A stretch of 64,000 nt of DNA, taken from the NCBI GenBank assembly GCA_019359615.1, contig JAHHHA010000031.1, positions 1 to 64,000 of the forward strand, read 5' to 3'. The notes beneath the pieces are model-generated. The model was not told where the DNA came from. It did not search any database and saw only the letters and a list, made by a program, of their open reading frames with translations. Position 1 is the stretch's first letter, and every line of letters starts with the position of its first letter. Positions 17,033 to 26,247 of the stretch are shown in pieces. The DNA comes from Cyanosarcina radialis HA8281-LM2 (GTDB lineage Bacteria > Cyanobacteriota > Cyanobacteriia > Cyanobacteriales > CCAP-1448). Both the position numbers and the translations under genes were made by a program.

Positions 17033-18235
17033 ATGCTAGACCAGATTAAAGACTTAGCAGAGAAACTGGCACCGCGCTTAATTGAAATTCGCCGTCACCT
17101 GCACTCGCACCCAGAACTGAGCGGACAAGAGTACCAAACAGCTACTTATGTAGCTGGAGTTCTTTCTTCTTGCGGCATCCAGGTGCGAGAATCTGTGGGC
17201 AAAACTGGAGTGGTGGGAGAATTAAACGCCTCTGTTGGCGATCGACGATTGGCAATTCGGACCGATATGGATGCCCTCCCGATCGCAGAACGCACTGGCT
17301 TAGATTTTGCTTCTCGCCAACCTGGGGTGATGCACGCTTGCGGGCACGACGTTCACACTACTGTGGGGTTAGGAACGGCAATGGTACTGTCTCAGTTAGG
17401 AGAGGCTTTTCCTGGCAGTATCCGCTTTTTGTTCCAACCAGCCGAAGAGATCGCGCGAGGTGCTAGCTGGATGGTAGCTGATGGAGCGATGGAGGGCGTA
17501 AATGCAGTTTTAAGCTTGCACGTTTTTCCTACTATTCCCGCTGGCTCTGTTGGGGTTCGTTATGGCACCTTAACCGCCGCTGCTGACGATCTGAGGATTG
17601 TCATTATTGGCGAATCAGGTCATGGGGCGCGTCCTCACGAAGCTAAAGATGCAATTTGGATCGCCGCTCAAGTCATTACTTCCCTTCAGCAAGCGATTTG
17701 CCGAACTCAAAATCCTTTGCGTCCGGTGGTGTTAACGATCGGGAAAATGACTGGTGGCAGGGCACCGAATGTAATTGCCGATCGCGTGGAAATGTTAGGC
17801 ACGGTGCGATCGCTCCATCCCGAAACCCATACCAATTTGCCCCAGTGGATCGAGCGGATCGTTACCAATATTTGTCAGACTTACGGGGCTAGCTGCGAGG
17901 TCGAATACAAGCGGGGAGTGCCAGGAGTTCAAAACGATACGGGACTGACGCAGTTACTAGAAGCTGCTGCTAAGGAAGCCTGGGGCAGCGATCGCGTGAC
18001 TATTCTCCTGGAACCATCTTTGGGAGCAGAAGATTTTTCTTTGTATTTACAACACGCCCCTGGGGCGATGTTTCGCTTGGGCGTAGGACATCACGACAAG
18101 CCTAACTATCCTTTGCACCATCCTCAATTTGATGTCGATGAGTCGGCGATCGTCACTGGCGTTGTTACTATGGCTTATGCTGCTTACAAATACTGGCAGC
18201 ACGCTGGAGAGAAGGGCATAGGGCATAGGGCATAG
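17033..18235 (+). CDS. M20-family amidohydrolase
   Basis: The 400-residue metal-dependent hydrolase is of the IAA-amino-acid hydrolase/hippuricase group. The metal sites are visible in HACGHDVHTTVGLG (about 101), QPAEEIARGA (about 136) and LSLHVFPTIPAGSVGVRYG (about 160-178). The lid domain contains GESGHGARPHEAKDAI, and the final His lies in HHPQFDVDE. It cleaves N-acyl amino acids; the substrate is unknown. The last few codons (GIGHRA) are encoded by a GGGCATAGGGCATAGG run, so the native C-terminus has been rewritten by a tandem repeat. Confidence 0.85.
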   Translation: MLDQIKDLAEKLAPRLIEIRRHLHSHPELSGQEYQTATYVAGVLSSCGIQVRESVGKTGVVGELNASVGDRRLAIRTDMDALPIAERTGLDFASRQPGVMHACGHDVHTTVGLGTAMVLSQLGEAFPGSIRFLFQPAEEIARGASWMVADGAMEGVNAVLSLHVFPTIPAGSVGVRYGTLTAAADDLRIVIIGESGHGARPHEAKDAIWIAAQVITSLQQAICRTQNPLRPVVLTIGKMTGGRAPNVIADRVEMLGTVRSLHPETHTNLPQWIERIVTNICQTYGASCEVEYKRGVPGVQNDTGLTQLLEAAAKEAWGSDRVTILLEPSLGAEDFSLYLQHAPGAMFRLGVGHHDKPNYPLHHPQFDVDESAIVTGVVTMAYAAYKYWQHAGEKGIGHRA

Positions 18236-18388
18236 GGCATCGGCCGCTACGGAAAGCTCATTCTTCACTCCACACTTGTACGGGTGAAGCATTTGGTGAA
18301 TAAACCTTAACTCTGACCATTAATTTATTACCTCAATGCTTTGCCCCTACTGAACTTCTAAACTTCTAAACTCCTAGATTTCTCATTC

Positions 18389-19057
18389 ATGACCAGAGTT
18401 CGAGTTCGCCAACACGTTAATCCACTGTGTCAGAAGTATCAAACGATCGCTACTCTTCCCGATTGGGAAAAAGTTTATGTCGATCGCCTACAGCCTCTAC
18501 ATTTAGATATTGGCTGCGCCAGGGGACGATTTTTGCTCAAAATGGCGATCGAGCAACCCAAGTGTAATTTTTTAGGTTTGGAAATTCGCGAACCGCTGGT
18601 AGATGAGGCCAACCGCCAACGAGACGAACTAGGTTTGACCAATCTCTACTTTTTGTTTGCTAATGCGAACAACTCTTTGGGTTCTATTCTGCAATCGTTA
18701 CCGTCAGGAACTTTGCAAAGAGTGACAATTCAGTTTCCCGATCCTTGGTTTAAGAGAAAACACGCTAAAAGACGGGTAGTGAAGCCAGAAATAGTAGACA
18801 TTTTGGCAACTTTTTTGGTACTAGGAGGAGAAGTATTTTTGCAATCGGATGTGGAAGAGGTGGCCATTGAAATGCGCGATCGCTTCCTCTCGCATCCAGC
18901 CTTTCAACTTACCCATTTTGACTGGCTAGCAACTAATCCCTTACCCGTACCAACCGAACGCGAAATTGCTACTCTAGCGCACCAAGAACCCGTTTATCGG
19001 GCTTTGTTCCAACGGATTAATTCTTCAAAACTGACGCACGGACATAACATATCATAG
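18389..19057 (+). CDS. trmB: tRNA (guanine-N7)-methyltransferase
   Basis: The 222-residue SAM-dependent enzyme methylates G46 in the tRNA variable loop. Motifs: LHLDIGCARGRFLLKMA (SAM-binding glycine loop, about 36), NFLGLEIREPLV, and the TrmB signature IQFPDPWFKRKHAKRRVV (about 113). Length and order are canonical. The start ATG 18389 follows a short repeat-rich gap. Confidence 0.93.
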   Translation: MTRVRVRQHVNPLCQKYQTIATLPDWEKVYVDRLQPLHLDIGCARGRFLLKMAIEQPKCNFLGLEIREPLVDEANRQRDELGLTNLYFLFANANNSLGSILQSLPSGTLQRVTIQFPDPWFKRKHAKRRVVKPEIVDILATFLVLGGEVFLQSDVEEVAIEMRDRFLSHPAFQLTHFDWLATNPLPVPTEREIATLAHQEPVYRALFQRINSSKLTHGHNIS

Positions 19058-19312
19058 GGCGCAATGTTGTTCCTGAGCGTTCGACTGAGCTTGCGCCGAA
19101 GTCTTGCCGAAGGATTACGCTTCTACCAAAGGCGATCCTCCTTCGGTCAGGCGATCTGGGGATTTGAACGATCGAAAGTGAGTCCAGACAAGATTGCTGC
19201 AAATTGCGATCCCCCCACAGAGCGATCGATGATTGGAACAGAATCTAATAGGTGTTGGCGATCGAGGATTGGAGCTATTATAACTTTCAAACTTTGAGAA
19301 CAGGTAAAGTTT

Positions 19313-19759
19313 ATGGGTCAACTCATAGCCTTGTCGGGGACAGCAAGCAACGTCAATTATTTCTCAAAAACCTCTGGAGATATCAAAGTTCGGCAGGGGA
19401 CAGGTTCGGGAACGATTCGGACTAAACATACAATTTCATTTCGGGTAGACAACAAGCCAGCTTCTTTTCCTGGAAGACCCGATCTAGGGGAAGGAGATCG
19501 GGTAACTATTATTGGCAGCAATACTAGTGGAGGAGTTGCAGCCTTAATTGTCATCAATCATTCAACTGGGATTGAATACTCTAATTTATGGCCAGTAACC
19601 CTGAAAAACATATGGGGGGGAGCTTTGATTTTTATCGGATTAACTTTCCTTTCAACCAATGGTGGCTTTGCTTTCTTGCTGATGAGTCTTGGCGTTTGGC
19701 TGATATATCTGGGAAGACAACAGAAGCAGACGATCGATCGTCTAAAGGCAGCAAGCTAG
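19313..19759 (+). CDS. Small membrane protein with N-terminal beta domain
   Basis: The 148-residue protein has an N-terminal beta-strand region (about 1-85: LIALSGTASNVNYFS, TISFRVDNKPASF, GDRVTIIGS) resembling an OB-like fold. Two closely spaced hydrophobic helices follow (about 97-134) and then a short basic tail (LIYLGRQQKQTIDRLKAAS). The soluble domain should face one side of the membrane. No family recognised. It stands alone between trmB and the ClC channel. Confidence 0.55.
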   Translation: MGQLIALSGTASNVNYFSKTSGDIKVRQGTGSGTIRTKHTISFRVDNKPASFPGRPDLGEGDRVTIIGSNTSGGVAALIVINHSTGIEYSNLWPVTLKNIWGGALIFIGLTFLSTNGGFAFLLMSLGVWLIYLGRQQKQTIDRLKAAS

Positions 19760-20198
19760 AAAGTGGCAAATAAACGAGCAGGAAATTAAATAGTTTAGCT
19801 TGCAAGCAAGGCAGTAAGTACGGTTGATTCCTGATGACAAAGGAATAATTGGCTCTCAAGTAATTTCCAGGATTGCGGCCAGCAGTAGCCGCGTTGCTAG
19901 AATTTGACCTCGCTGCTGTTGTCGGTAGTTTGCAACTGGGATGGCACGCACTAGAACATCAAACTTTTAAATAGCAATTGAGCCGCCAAACAAAATCTGA
20001 GATCTAGTTGCAGAATTGCTTCCTGATATACCAGAATTGAAGATAAGAAACAATATTTAACCTTTCTCTCATTTTTCCTCTTTCGACGCTTCGATGACAA
20101 TTTCAAAGCGATTGAGTTCATTTATGGCTAAAAAGTAGGCATTTTCTTTATAGATCTACGGGGTTTTCATAATTCGTAATTCATAATTCATAATTCAG
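19760..20198. other. Gap with a decayed coding fragment
   Basis: Apart from the remnant at 19864-19974, I see only AT-rich sequence and an ATTCATAATTCATAATTCA run (about 20169-20196) directly before the ClC start. No intact gene. Confidence 0.55.
19864..19974 (+). pseudogene. Short coding remnant
   Basis: Between a TAA at 19861 and a TAG at 19972 the frame reads PGLRPAVAALLEFDLAAVV then GSLQLGWHALEHQTFK. The composition is protein-like but there is no start. Probably a fragment of a lost gene. Family not recognised. Confidence 0.3.
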
Positions 20199-22100
20199 AT
20201 GACCGCAACTCCTCCTGCCAACGCCCTGCTACCAGAACCGCCCGACCTGTCTACGCCTGCTTCTCGCCTCACTCATCTCCTCAACCGCCTTCAACCATCT
20301 CCCGAAGCGATCGCGCTGATTCTAGCCGTTTTAATCGGCAGCATCACTGGGATCGGGGTGGTCATCTTCCATTACTTAATCGAGTTGGTTCACAACTTGT
20401 TACTGGAAGATGTCATGGGAGTTCTCTATAAATGGGGACCCTGGACTCTAGCTTGCGTCCCGACTATTGGCGGTGCGATCGTCGGTTTGATGCGCTGGCG
20501 CTGGCCGGACTTCGGACCGAGTATGTCTTCTCTGATTGCGGCTTCTCAGGGGACGAAAAAACCTTTAGCTTTAAGACCTGCAATCAAAATGGTCGCAGCG
20601 GCCGTTTCCCTCGGCAGCGGTGCCTCTTTGGGGCCAGAGGGACCGAGCGTAGAAATTGGAGCTAATTTCGGCAGTTTGCTTTCCCAAGCACTGCAAGTAT
20701 CTAAAGAAAGGCGGCAGTTACTTCTGGGTGCTGGGGCAGCGGCGGGCTTAGCCGCTGGATTTAACGCCCCGATCGCCGGAGTGTTTTTGGCGCTGGAGTT
20801 AGTGCTGGGAACGACTTTTGCTACTTCTGCTGTCAGCGTGGTCTTGCTAGCGGCAGTCGTGGCCTCGTTAATCGCTCAAATCGGTTTGGGCGCTCAACCT
20901 GCTTTTACCCTGCCAGCCTATGAAGTCCGCAGTCCCCTGGAATTTCCTTTATATATGGGATTGGGGGTATTGGCAAGTTTAGTTTCAGTGGTTTATATCC
21001 AATCGATTCAAGTGGCTCGGCGCTGCTTTCGCGGACAAGTGCAGCCCTTTAGCTGGATGGCTGGGTGGCCGCGATCGCTTACTCCGGCTATTGGCGGGTT
21101 GCTGGTCGGGTTAACGGCGCTGGTGTGGCCGCAAATCATGGGCATCGGCTACGAAACGATCGAAGCCATGTTGCAAGATGTCAAGTTTTCTCTGCCTTTA
21201 CTGCTCGGTTTGCTGGCAGTGAAGTTAATCGCGACTGCCATTAGTCTCGGTAGTGGCTTTGTCGGGGGAATTTTTGCCCCTGCCATGTTCTTAGGAGCGT
21301 CTTTGGGGGCTGCTTACGGCAAAATTTTAGCGGCTCTCTTGCCCGCCTCTATGGTCAGCATTGCTGCCCCACCAGCTTACGCCATGGTAGGCATGGCAGC
21401 AGTATTAGCTGGGAGTGCTAGGGCCCCGCTGACCTCGATTTTGCTGCTATTTGAACTCACGCGCGACTATCGGATCGTGCTGCCGTTGATGGCGGCAGTC
21501 GGTTTGAGTATCTGGTTGGTAGAATTATTGCAACCGACACCCGATCGAGGTCAAAATCTGCAACAACTGGGGTTGAATTTCGAGAAAGGACAGAATTTAG
21601 AAATTTTGCAATCCCTGTCTGTAGCCGAGGCTATGCAAGAGACTGGAGCTATGTTTCTCGATTCGACCAGCGTAATCGAAGCCGCCTCAGCTTTAACTAA
21701 CGATCGAGGTCGCAGCGCCTTGGTAGTTAACGACAGCGGCCATCTGGTCGGAATCGTGACCTTACAAGACCTCAAACGAGCGATCGCTCAGTTAGATTCT
21801 TCGACTGACGACGATAGCGGCATTCCTCCTACTGTCGGCAGCGTTTGTACCACCGATTTGCTCTATGCTTACCCAGATGAATTAGTGGCGGAAGCTCTCG
21901 ATCGTATGGCAGCTAGAGGACTTCACCAGTTACCAGTAGTAGAGCGAGATAATATCCATCGGGTTTTGGGGGTGCTAGAACGCGATGGCATCGACTTAGC
22001 TTGTAGCGTCGCTGCTACCCGCCAAGTTTTGCATCAGCATCTCTCTCAAACGGGAATGCGATCGCCTATAAGCTTACCTGTCTTCAAACAATCCGTTTAA
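20199..22100 (+). CDS. ClC chloride channel or antiporter with CBS pair
   Basis: The 633-residue protein has ten or more membrane helices with ClC signatures: GSGASLGPEGPSVEIG with the gating Glu (about 145-160), GFNAPIAGVFLALEL (about 189) and GSGFVGGIFAPAMFLG (about 352). A cytoplasmic tail with two CBS domains (about 475-610: VNDSGHLVGIVTLQDL and VLGVLERDGI) probably senses nucleotides or ionic strength. It transports chloride or other anions, possibly in exchange for protons, since the gating Glu is kept. Confidence 0.93.
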   Translation: MTATPPANALLPEPPDLSTPASRLTHLLNRLQPSPEAIALILAVLIGSITGIGVVIFHYLIELVHNLLLEDVMGVLYKWGPWTLACVPTIGGAIVGLMRWRWPDFGPSMSSLIAASQGTKKPLALRPAIKMVAAAVSLGSGASLGPEGPSVEIGANFGSLLSQALQVSKERRQLLLGAGAAAGLAAGFNAPIAGVFLALELVLGTTFATSAVSVVLLAAVVASLIAQIGLGAQPAFTLPAYEVRSPLEFPLYMGLGVLASLVSVVYIQSIQVARRCFRGQVQPFSWMAGWPRSLTPAIGGLLVGLTALVWPQIMGIGYETIEAMLQDVKFSLPLLLGLLAVKLIATAISLGSGFVGGIFAPAMFLGASLGAAYGKILAALLPASMVSIAAPPAYAMVGMAAVLAGSARAPLTSILLLFELTRDYRIVLPLMAAVGLSIWLVELLQPTPDRGQNLQQLGLNFEKGQNLEILQSLSVAEAMQETGAMFLDSTSVIEAASALTNDRGRSALVVNDSGHLVGIVTLQDLKRAIAQLDSSTDDDSGIPPTVGSVCTTDLLYAYPDELVAEALDRMAARGLHQLPVVERDNIHRVLGVLERDGIDLACSVAATRQVLHQHLSQTGMRSPISLPVFKQSV

Positions 22101-22416
22101 AAGTCGATCGAGAAGACTGGGGTATGAAGAGTGGAGAAAATCTATCTACTTCGCTGTTGGCGAGCAAACGAAGCAGGCTATTCGACACTCAAGTACCGTC
22201 CTTTTCAAAAGCGGTAATTTCGGGCTTCAGGTTTCACTCTTCACGATCGAGTCGATCGATCGAACCAATTCAGAATTTTGAAATCTGAATTAGGAATCCC
22301 GCTCGGTAGCAAGTTTGTGCTGCCACCGAGCGGGCGATCGTTGAATTGAAAATTTAGTTTAGACTTGTATCCTCGTTAACTCCGAATTCCGAACTCTGAA
22401 TTCCGAATTCATCTGG
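22101..22416. other. Gap between convergent ClC and cyAbrB genes
   Basis: No gene is seen. It contains a strong hairpin (22298-22334) and a run of GAATTCCGAACTC-type short repeats (about 22383-22409). Confidence 0.6.
22298..22334. terminator. Possible bidirectional terminator hairpin
   Basis: CCCGCTCGGT (22298-22307) pairs perfectly with ACCGAGCGGG (22325-22334). It lies between the converging ClC and cyAbrB genes. There is no clear T-run, so factor-independent termination is uncertain. Confidence 0.45.
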
Positions 22417-22827
22417 TCATTCTTCATCCCCAGAGTCGGATGAGCCGTCTTCGCGATCGATTTGTTTGAGATGGATGTGCTTGCGTCCTAGAGAGATTTC
22501 AAATTCATCTCCTTGTTGGAGTCCCATTTGTTTAGTGTAGGCCGAGCCGATCAATAGGTTGCCGTTAGACTGCACGCTAATTCGGTAGCTGGCACTGCGT
22601 CCGCCGCGTCCGTGACCGTTTTGTTTGCTGTCTAACTTAATTCCTTCAGCATCGATCAGAGCGTTGAGAAACTTCATCATATTTACGCGCTCTACACCGT
22701 TTTTTGTAACGGTATAGTAGCCGCAGGCTCTGGCTTTTTCTTCTTTACTGAGGTTTCCTAGCTCTTTGACTTTCTTGACTAGCTCTTCACCTGTGAGAGG
22801 ATCGGGTTTTTTCTTTTTATTCATCAA
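22417..22827 (-). CDS. cyAbrB-type transcription regulator
   Basis: The 136-residue protein begins with DPLTGEELVKKVKELGN, then ACGYYTVTKNGVERVNMMKF, and ends with an AbrB-like DNA-binding half (SYRISVQSNGNLLIGSAYT then KQMGLQQGDEFEI). This is the cyanobacterial cyAbrB family (CalA or its paralogue), which controls carbon and nitrogen balance, hydrogenase genes and other targets. Unlike Bacillus AbrB, the DNA-binding part is C-terminal. The clade looks like CalA, but this is not certain from one sequence. Confidence 0.88.
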   Translation of the reverse strand: MMNKKKKPDPLTGEELVKKVKELGNLSKEEKARACGYYTVTKNGVERVNMMKFLNALIDAEGIKLDSKQNGHGRGGRSASYRISVQSNGNLLIGSAYTKQMGLQQGDEFEISLGRKHIHLKQIDREDGSSDSGDEE

Positions 22828-23171
22828 CTTCAGTCTAAAAGTAATCCGTCAATTGGCATGAAGGCGTTTAGTTTTTGCTGAGGGCCAGTTCGGATATTCC
22901 TTGCTAGCTTCGTATCAGCATCCACAGTTATTGTACGCCAACTAGTCAACATAGTTAACTAGATTTTTTCAATATATCATCTTTTTTATCGAAGGGTGTT
23001 AATTAAAGATAAACGTCTAGGGGTTGGCAACAACAACCACTACCTCTTATAAGGGTGAGGTAAGAGTGCGATCGTCCTTTGGATGACAATTGCTGCTAAC
23101 GGCGATCGTCGAGCGTCGCTAACTAAAACTCCCCCAAGATCGCTACCGAAGACATCAAATTTATCCTGAGT
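22828..23171. other. Divergent upstream region of cyAbrB and Rrf2 genes
   Basis: No gene is seen. The region is AT-rich with TAGTTAACTAG (22961-22971), a possible operator palindrome, and the direct repeat ACTAGTCAACATAGTTAACTAG around it. It should contain both divergent promoters. Confidence 0.5.
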
Positions 23172-23615
23172 ATGAAACTCACAACTCGCGGACATTATAG
23201 CGTTAAGGCCCTATTAGATTTGAGCCTTCAAGCTAACTACGGGCCAAGTTCGGTCCGTTCGATCGCTGGCCGTCAAGATTTACCAGCACCATATTTAGAA
23301 AAGCTACTAATAGAAATGCGTCGCGCTGGCTTAATTCGCTCGGTGAGGGGAAACCAAGGAGGATATCAACTAATGCGATCGCCAACAGAAATTTCTTTGG
23401 GGCAAATCTTAGAAGCCGTAGGAGAAACGATCGAACCCTTGCCACGCCAAGCACCTGATGCTAATTTGGCAGAAGACTGGGTAACGTTTAGTCTCTGGCG
23501 GCGGTTGCATACCAAACTCAAAGAAGCTTTATACGGTATAACTCTGGCAGACCTTTATTACGATGCTCGCAGTTGGCAAGCATCTCAAGGCGAAGACAGC
23601 AGTTTTATAGTTTAG
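23172..23615 (+). CDS. Rrf2-family transcription regulator
   Basis: The 147-residue winged-helix protein starts MKLTTRGHYSVKALLDLSLQ, has the recognition segment LPAPYLEKLLIEMRRAGLI and the wing SVRGNQGGYQLMRSPTEI. The three cysteines that bind the iron-sulfur cluster in IscR or NsrR are absent (the region after about residue 90 has none), so it is unlikely to use a conventional Rrf2 cluster. Targets are unknown. It sits next to the divergent cyAbrB gene. Confidence 0.85.
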   Translation: MKLTTRGHYSVKALLDLSLQANYGPSSVRSIAGRQDLPAPYLEKLLIEMRRAGLIRSVRGNQGGYQLMRSPTEISLGQILEAVGETIEPLPRQAPDANLAEDWVTFSLWRRLHTKLKEALYGITLADLYYDARSWQASQGEDSSFIV

Positions 23616-23755
23616 GAGTTCAGAAGTTCAGAAGTTGTAGGGGCAAAGCATTCGATCGATAACGCAGCGGTTAGACGCAAAATTTTTTTACCAAATGCTA
23701 AGTGCAAAGCACAGGCTGCGCCAACGCTCGTTCAGGAGGAAAAGAAGTTAGTAGG

Positions 23756-24142
23756 ATGACGATAATAAACGAATCGGTTAGTTATGAAGGTGGTTGTCAC
23801 TGTGGTGCTGTTCGGTTTCGAGTAGTTGTCGATCGGCATGAAGCCATAGAATGTAACTGCTCTATTTGTAGAAAGAAGGGCTTTTTACATCTCATCGTGC
23901 CTAGCGATCGCTTTATTTTGCTGCAAGGAGATGAAGCTTTAAGTACATATACCTTTAACACGGGGATTGCGAAACACACTTTTTGTCGGCACTGTGGAAT
24001 TCACTCTTTTTATCGTCCCCGTTCTCACCCTCAAGATTTTGATGTCAACGTCCGCTGTCTCGATGGAGACGTTATCTCTCGATTTGAAATCGTCCCCTTC
24101 GATGGTGTCAACTGGGAAGATAATGTAGAGCAAATTAGTTAG
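23756..24142 (+). CDS. GFA/CENP-V-type zinc protein
   Basis: The 128-residue protein has the full set of zinc cysteines of the glutathione-dependent formaldehyde-activating (GFA) fold: GGCHCGAVRF (about 10), CNCSICRKKGF (about 33) and FCRHCGIHSF (about 76). Family members act as lyases on small thiol adducts in some cases, but most are uncharacterised. The start ATG 23756 is chosen because the upstream in-frame codons from 23702 are a dispersed GCACAGGCTGCGCCAACGC repeat. Confidence 0.8.
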   Translation: MTIINESVSYEGGCHCGAVRFRVVVDRHEAIECNCSICRKKGFLHLIVPSDRFILLQGDEALSTYTFNTGIAKHTFCRHCGIHSFYRPRSHPQDFDVNVRCLDGDVISRFEIVPFDGVNWEDNVEQIS

Positions 24143-24266
24143 GAGTTTTAGAAGTGTGGAGTGTTAAGTGTGGAGTGTGGAGTTAAAAATTCTCCCCTGC
24201 TCCCCTGCCTCCCCTGCCTCCCCTGCTTCACCCTCTAGGCCATCTCCCCCCTCTTCCCCCTCTTCC

Positions 24267-25229
24267 TTGTCTCCCTCAATCCTCCTCCTAGCTGCCAGTC
24301 TCGACTATCTAATTGGCGATCCGTGGAATTGGCCGCACCCAGTTAAAGTGATGGGTGGGGCGATCGCTCGTTTTACCCAAATTACCCTCAAACATTTATC
24401 TACTCCATTAAGTAAGCGACTCGCTGGGGTAATTTTGACTGTAGGACTGATAACTGCCAGTGGTGCAATCGGATGGTTACTTGTCCGAGTTAGCGATCGA
24501 CTTCATCCCTTGGTGGGGATTAGTATAGAGAGCATTTTGCTAGCTAGCTGTTTTGCTGGTCGCAGTTTGAGAGCGGCCGCAGAGGATGTTTTACAACCTT
24601 TAGAACATGGAGATTTAGCTGAGGCTCGTCGCCGATTGAGTCGATATGTGGGGCGCGACACCGAAAACCTGTCAGCAGATGAAATCTACCGTGCAGTCTT
24701 GGAAACAGTTGCCGAAAACGCTACAGATGGAGTTATGGCACCTTTGTTCTATGCGATCGTCGGCGCTGTTTTAACTCCTGTGGGCAGCGTGCCATTGGCT
24801 TTAGCCTACAAAGCGGCTAGCACTATAGATTCTATGGTGGGCTATCGACAAGAACCTTACACCGATCTAGGCTGGTTCGGCGCTAAATTGGAAGACTACC
24901 TCACCTGGCTACCATGTCGATTAACAGTAATTACTCTCGGAGCGATCGCTCTGATGCCGCAAAAAGTCTGGGGCAGTTGTCGCTGCGATGCGGTTAAAGA
25001 TCCTAGCCCTAACTCTGGCTGGAGCGAATGCGCTTACGCCACCATCTTAGGAGTTCAGTTGGGCGGAACTAATTACTATCAAGGTGTTGCCAAATTTAAA
25101 CCGCTGTTGGGAGAACCCATCCACCCGATTACTATCAAGACGATCGAGCGAGGGCTGCAATTGACGCGGTATAGCTTTTTAATTTGGCTGGCAATTGCGA
25201 TCGCACTTCAACTCGCCTTCTCAGGCTGA
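24267..25229 (+). CDS. cbiB: Adenosylcobinamide-phosphate synthase CbiB/CobD
   Basis: This membrane enzyme attaches the aminopropanol arm in cobalamin synthesis. Motifs: SLDYLIGDPWNWPHPVKVMG at the N-terminus, VAENATDGVMAPLFYA (about 155), YKAASTIDSMVGYR and FGAKLEDYLTWLP. The frame is open from GTG 24168, but the first 33 codons are a CCCCTGCCTCCCCTGC repeat tract encoding Pro-Ala-Ser residues. TTG 24267 would give MSPSILLLAASLDYL, which fits the family start. The original start codon may have been overwritten by the repeat. No other cobalamin gene is adjacent. Confidence 0.88.
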   Translation: MSPSILLLAASLDYLIGDPWNWPHPVKVMGGAIARFTQITLKHLSTPLSKRLAGVILTVGLITASGAIGWLLVRVSDRLHPLVGISIESILLASCFAGRSLRAAAEDVLQPLEHGDLAEARRRLSRYVGRDTENLSADEIYRAVLETVAENATDGVMAPLFYAIVGAVLTPVGSVPLALAYKAASTIDSMVGYRQEPYTDLGWFGAKLEDYLTWLPCRLTVITLGAIALMPQKVWGSCRCDAVKDPSPNSGWSECAYATILGVQLGGTNYYQGVAKFKPLLGEPIHPITIKTIERGLQLTRYSFLIWLAIAIALQLAFSG

Positions 25230-25251
25230 AGTGCTTGGCCGTAGTAAGCTG

Positions 25252-25572
25252 CTAGAGAGGTTTTCTGGTTGGCATCAGAGTCGCTTGGCGTTCCCGATAG
25301 ATGCGAGCATTGTGCGACTGCCGCTCTAGGGCTGCCCGAAAATTCTTTTTGCTGACTCTTTCTCCTAATGCTTCTGAAAGCAGTTTCCAGAACTTCGGGC
25401 CGACATCGTGTTTGAGGTATTCAGCCGTGCAGCCATACCTGTTGGCAATTTCCTGATATTTTTGTCCCTGGCACGCGCCTCGAAGTATTGCTACTTCTAC
25501 ATCTTTCAGATGCCTTTCGCTCTTGGCAAAAACTACTGAATCTGCTGTATGAAACACTTCCTCAAAGTTCAT
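25252..25572 (-). CDS. Stand-alone vMAP-type HTH domain protein
   Basis: The 106-residue protein matches the N-terminal helix-turn-helix domain found at the front of many large cyanobacterial NB-ARC, AAA or WD40 proteins (vWA-MoxR-associated, vMAP): ERHLKDVEVAILRGACQGQ, YQEIANRYGCTAEYLKHDV and KFWKLLSEALGERVSKKNF. Here the protein stops right after the domain. It is either a free-standing regulator or the 5' remnant of a larger gene whose 3' part is gone; the region downstream (25230-25251) holds no continuation. Function unknown. Confidence 0.6.
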   Translation of the reverse strand: MNFEEVFHTADSVVFAKSERHLKDVEVAILRGACQGQKYQEIANRYGCTAEYLKHDVGPKFWKLLSEALGERVSKKNFRAALERQSHNARIYRERQATLMPTRKPL

Positions 25573-26247
25573 AGTTTAGAAATCCATCCGATAGTTATGA
25601 GTTTGCTTGCTTTTACTTACTCTAGCTAGAGAATTTTACTTAGATCGATTTAATTTTTATTTGACAGAAGATAACCAAAAAGAGGGTCGCAGCCTCACGG
25701 CTGTAGCACTACTATGGTTATTTCTTCAATAGGGTTAATAGGGTTAGTCTTCAGTATTTATGCAAGAGACGACTACGAGCATACTGGCTCGCAACCAAAA
25801 AACGTTTTTTCTCCCCCTTTGTCCCTTGCCTAACCTGCGTCCTCTACTTCCCCTACAATTTTCAAAATCGCTCTAACAAGCAATCCCAATTTGTTCTGAG
25901 TTGATGCTCGTTTTCCAGACCAAAAAGCGACTGCTTTTTGCTCGTGCTAGAGGAGCGCAGCTACAAATCTATCGTTATCCCTGAAAGACAGGGATACATA
26001 AACTACAACTGGCGATCGACTCTTTCCAGATACTTTCATCAAAGATTAATTTTCTGCCGTGTCATCCTTTTGAATTCTGGTTTATTTGCCCAGTCACCTT
26101 AACTTTACTGACCTTTTATTAGCTTTTTACCATCGACACCTTTAAATTCATATGGCAACTTGTTAATAACGGTTCAGAAACAAATTGAATTTTGTCTCTG
26201 GCTCGATCGTTTTCATGCCCATTGAGATTTAACTATGCCATTCTAAT
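25573..26247. other. 675-base gap before the peptide-export cluster
   Basis: No credible gene on either strand. It holds an 8-bp hairpin (TATCCCTG and CAGGGATA, 25976-25996), a GGTTAATAGGGTTAG direct repeat (about 25729-25744) and long AT-rich sequence before ATG 26248 that probably carries the cluster promoter. Confidence 0.5.

Noticed and set aside
25903-25983. Short frame starting MLVFQTKKRLLFARARG before the export cluster
   Set aside because: Only 26 codons, no ribosome binding site and no leader or double-glycine pattern, so it was not taken as a second precursor peptide.
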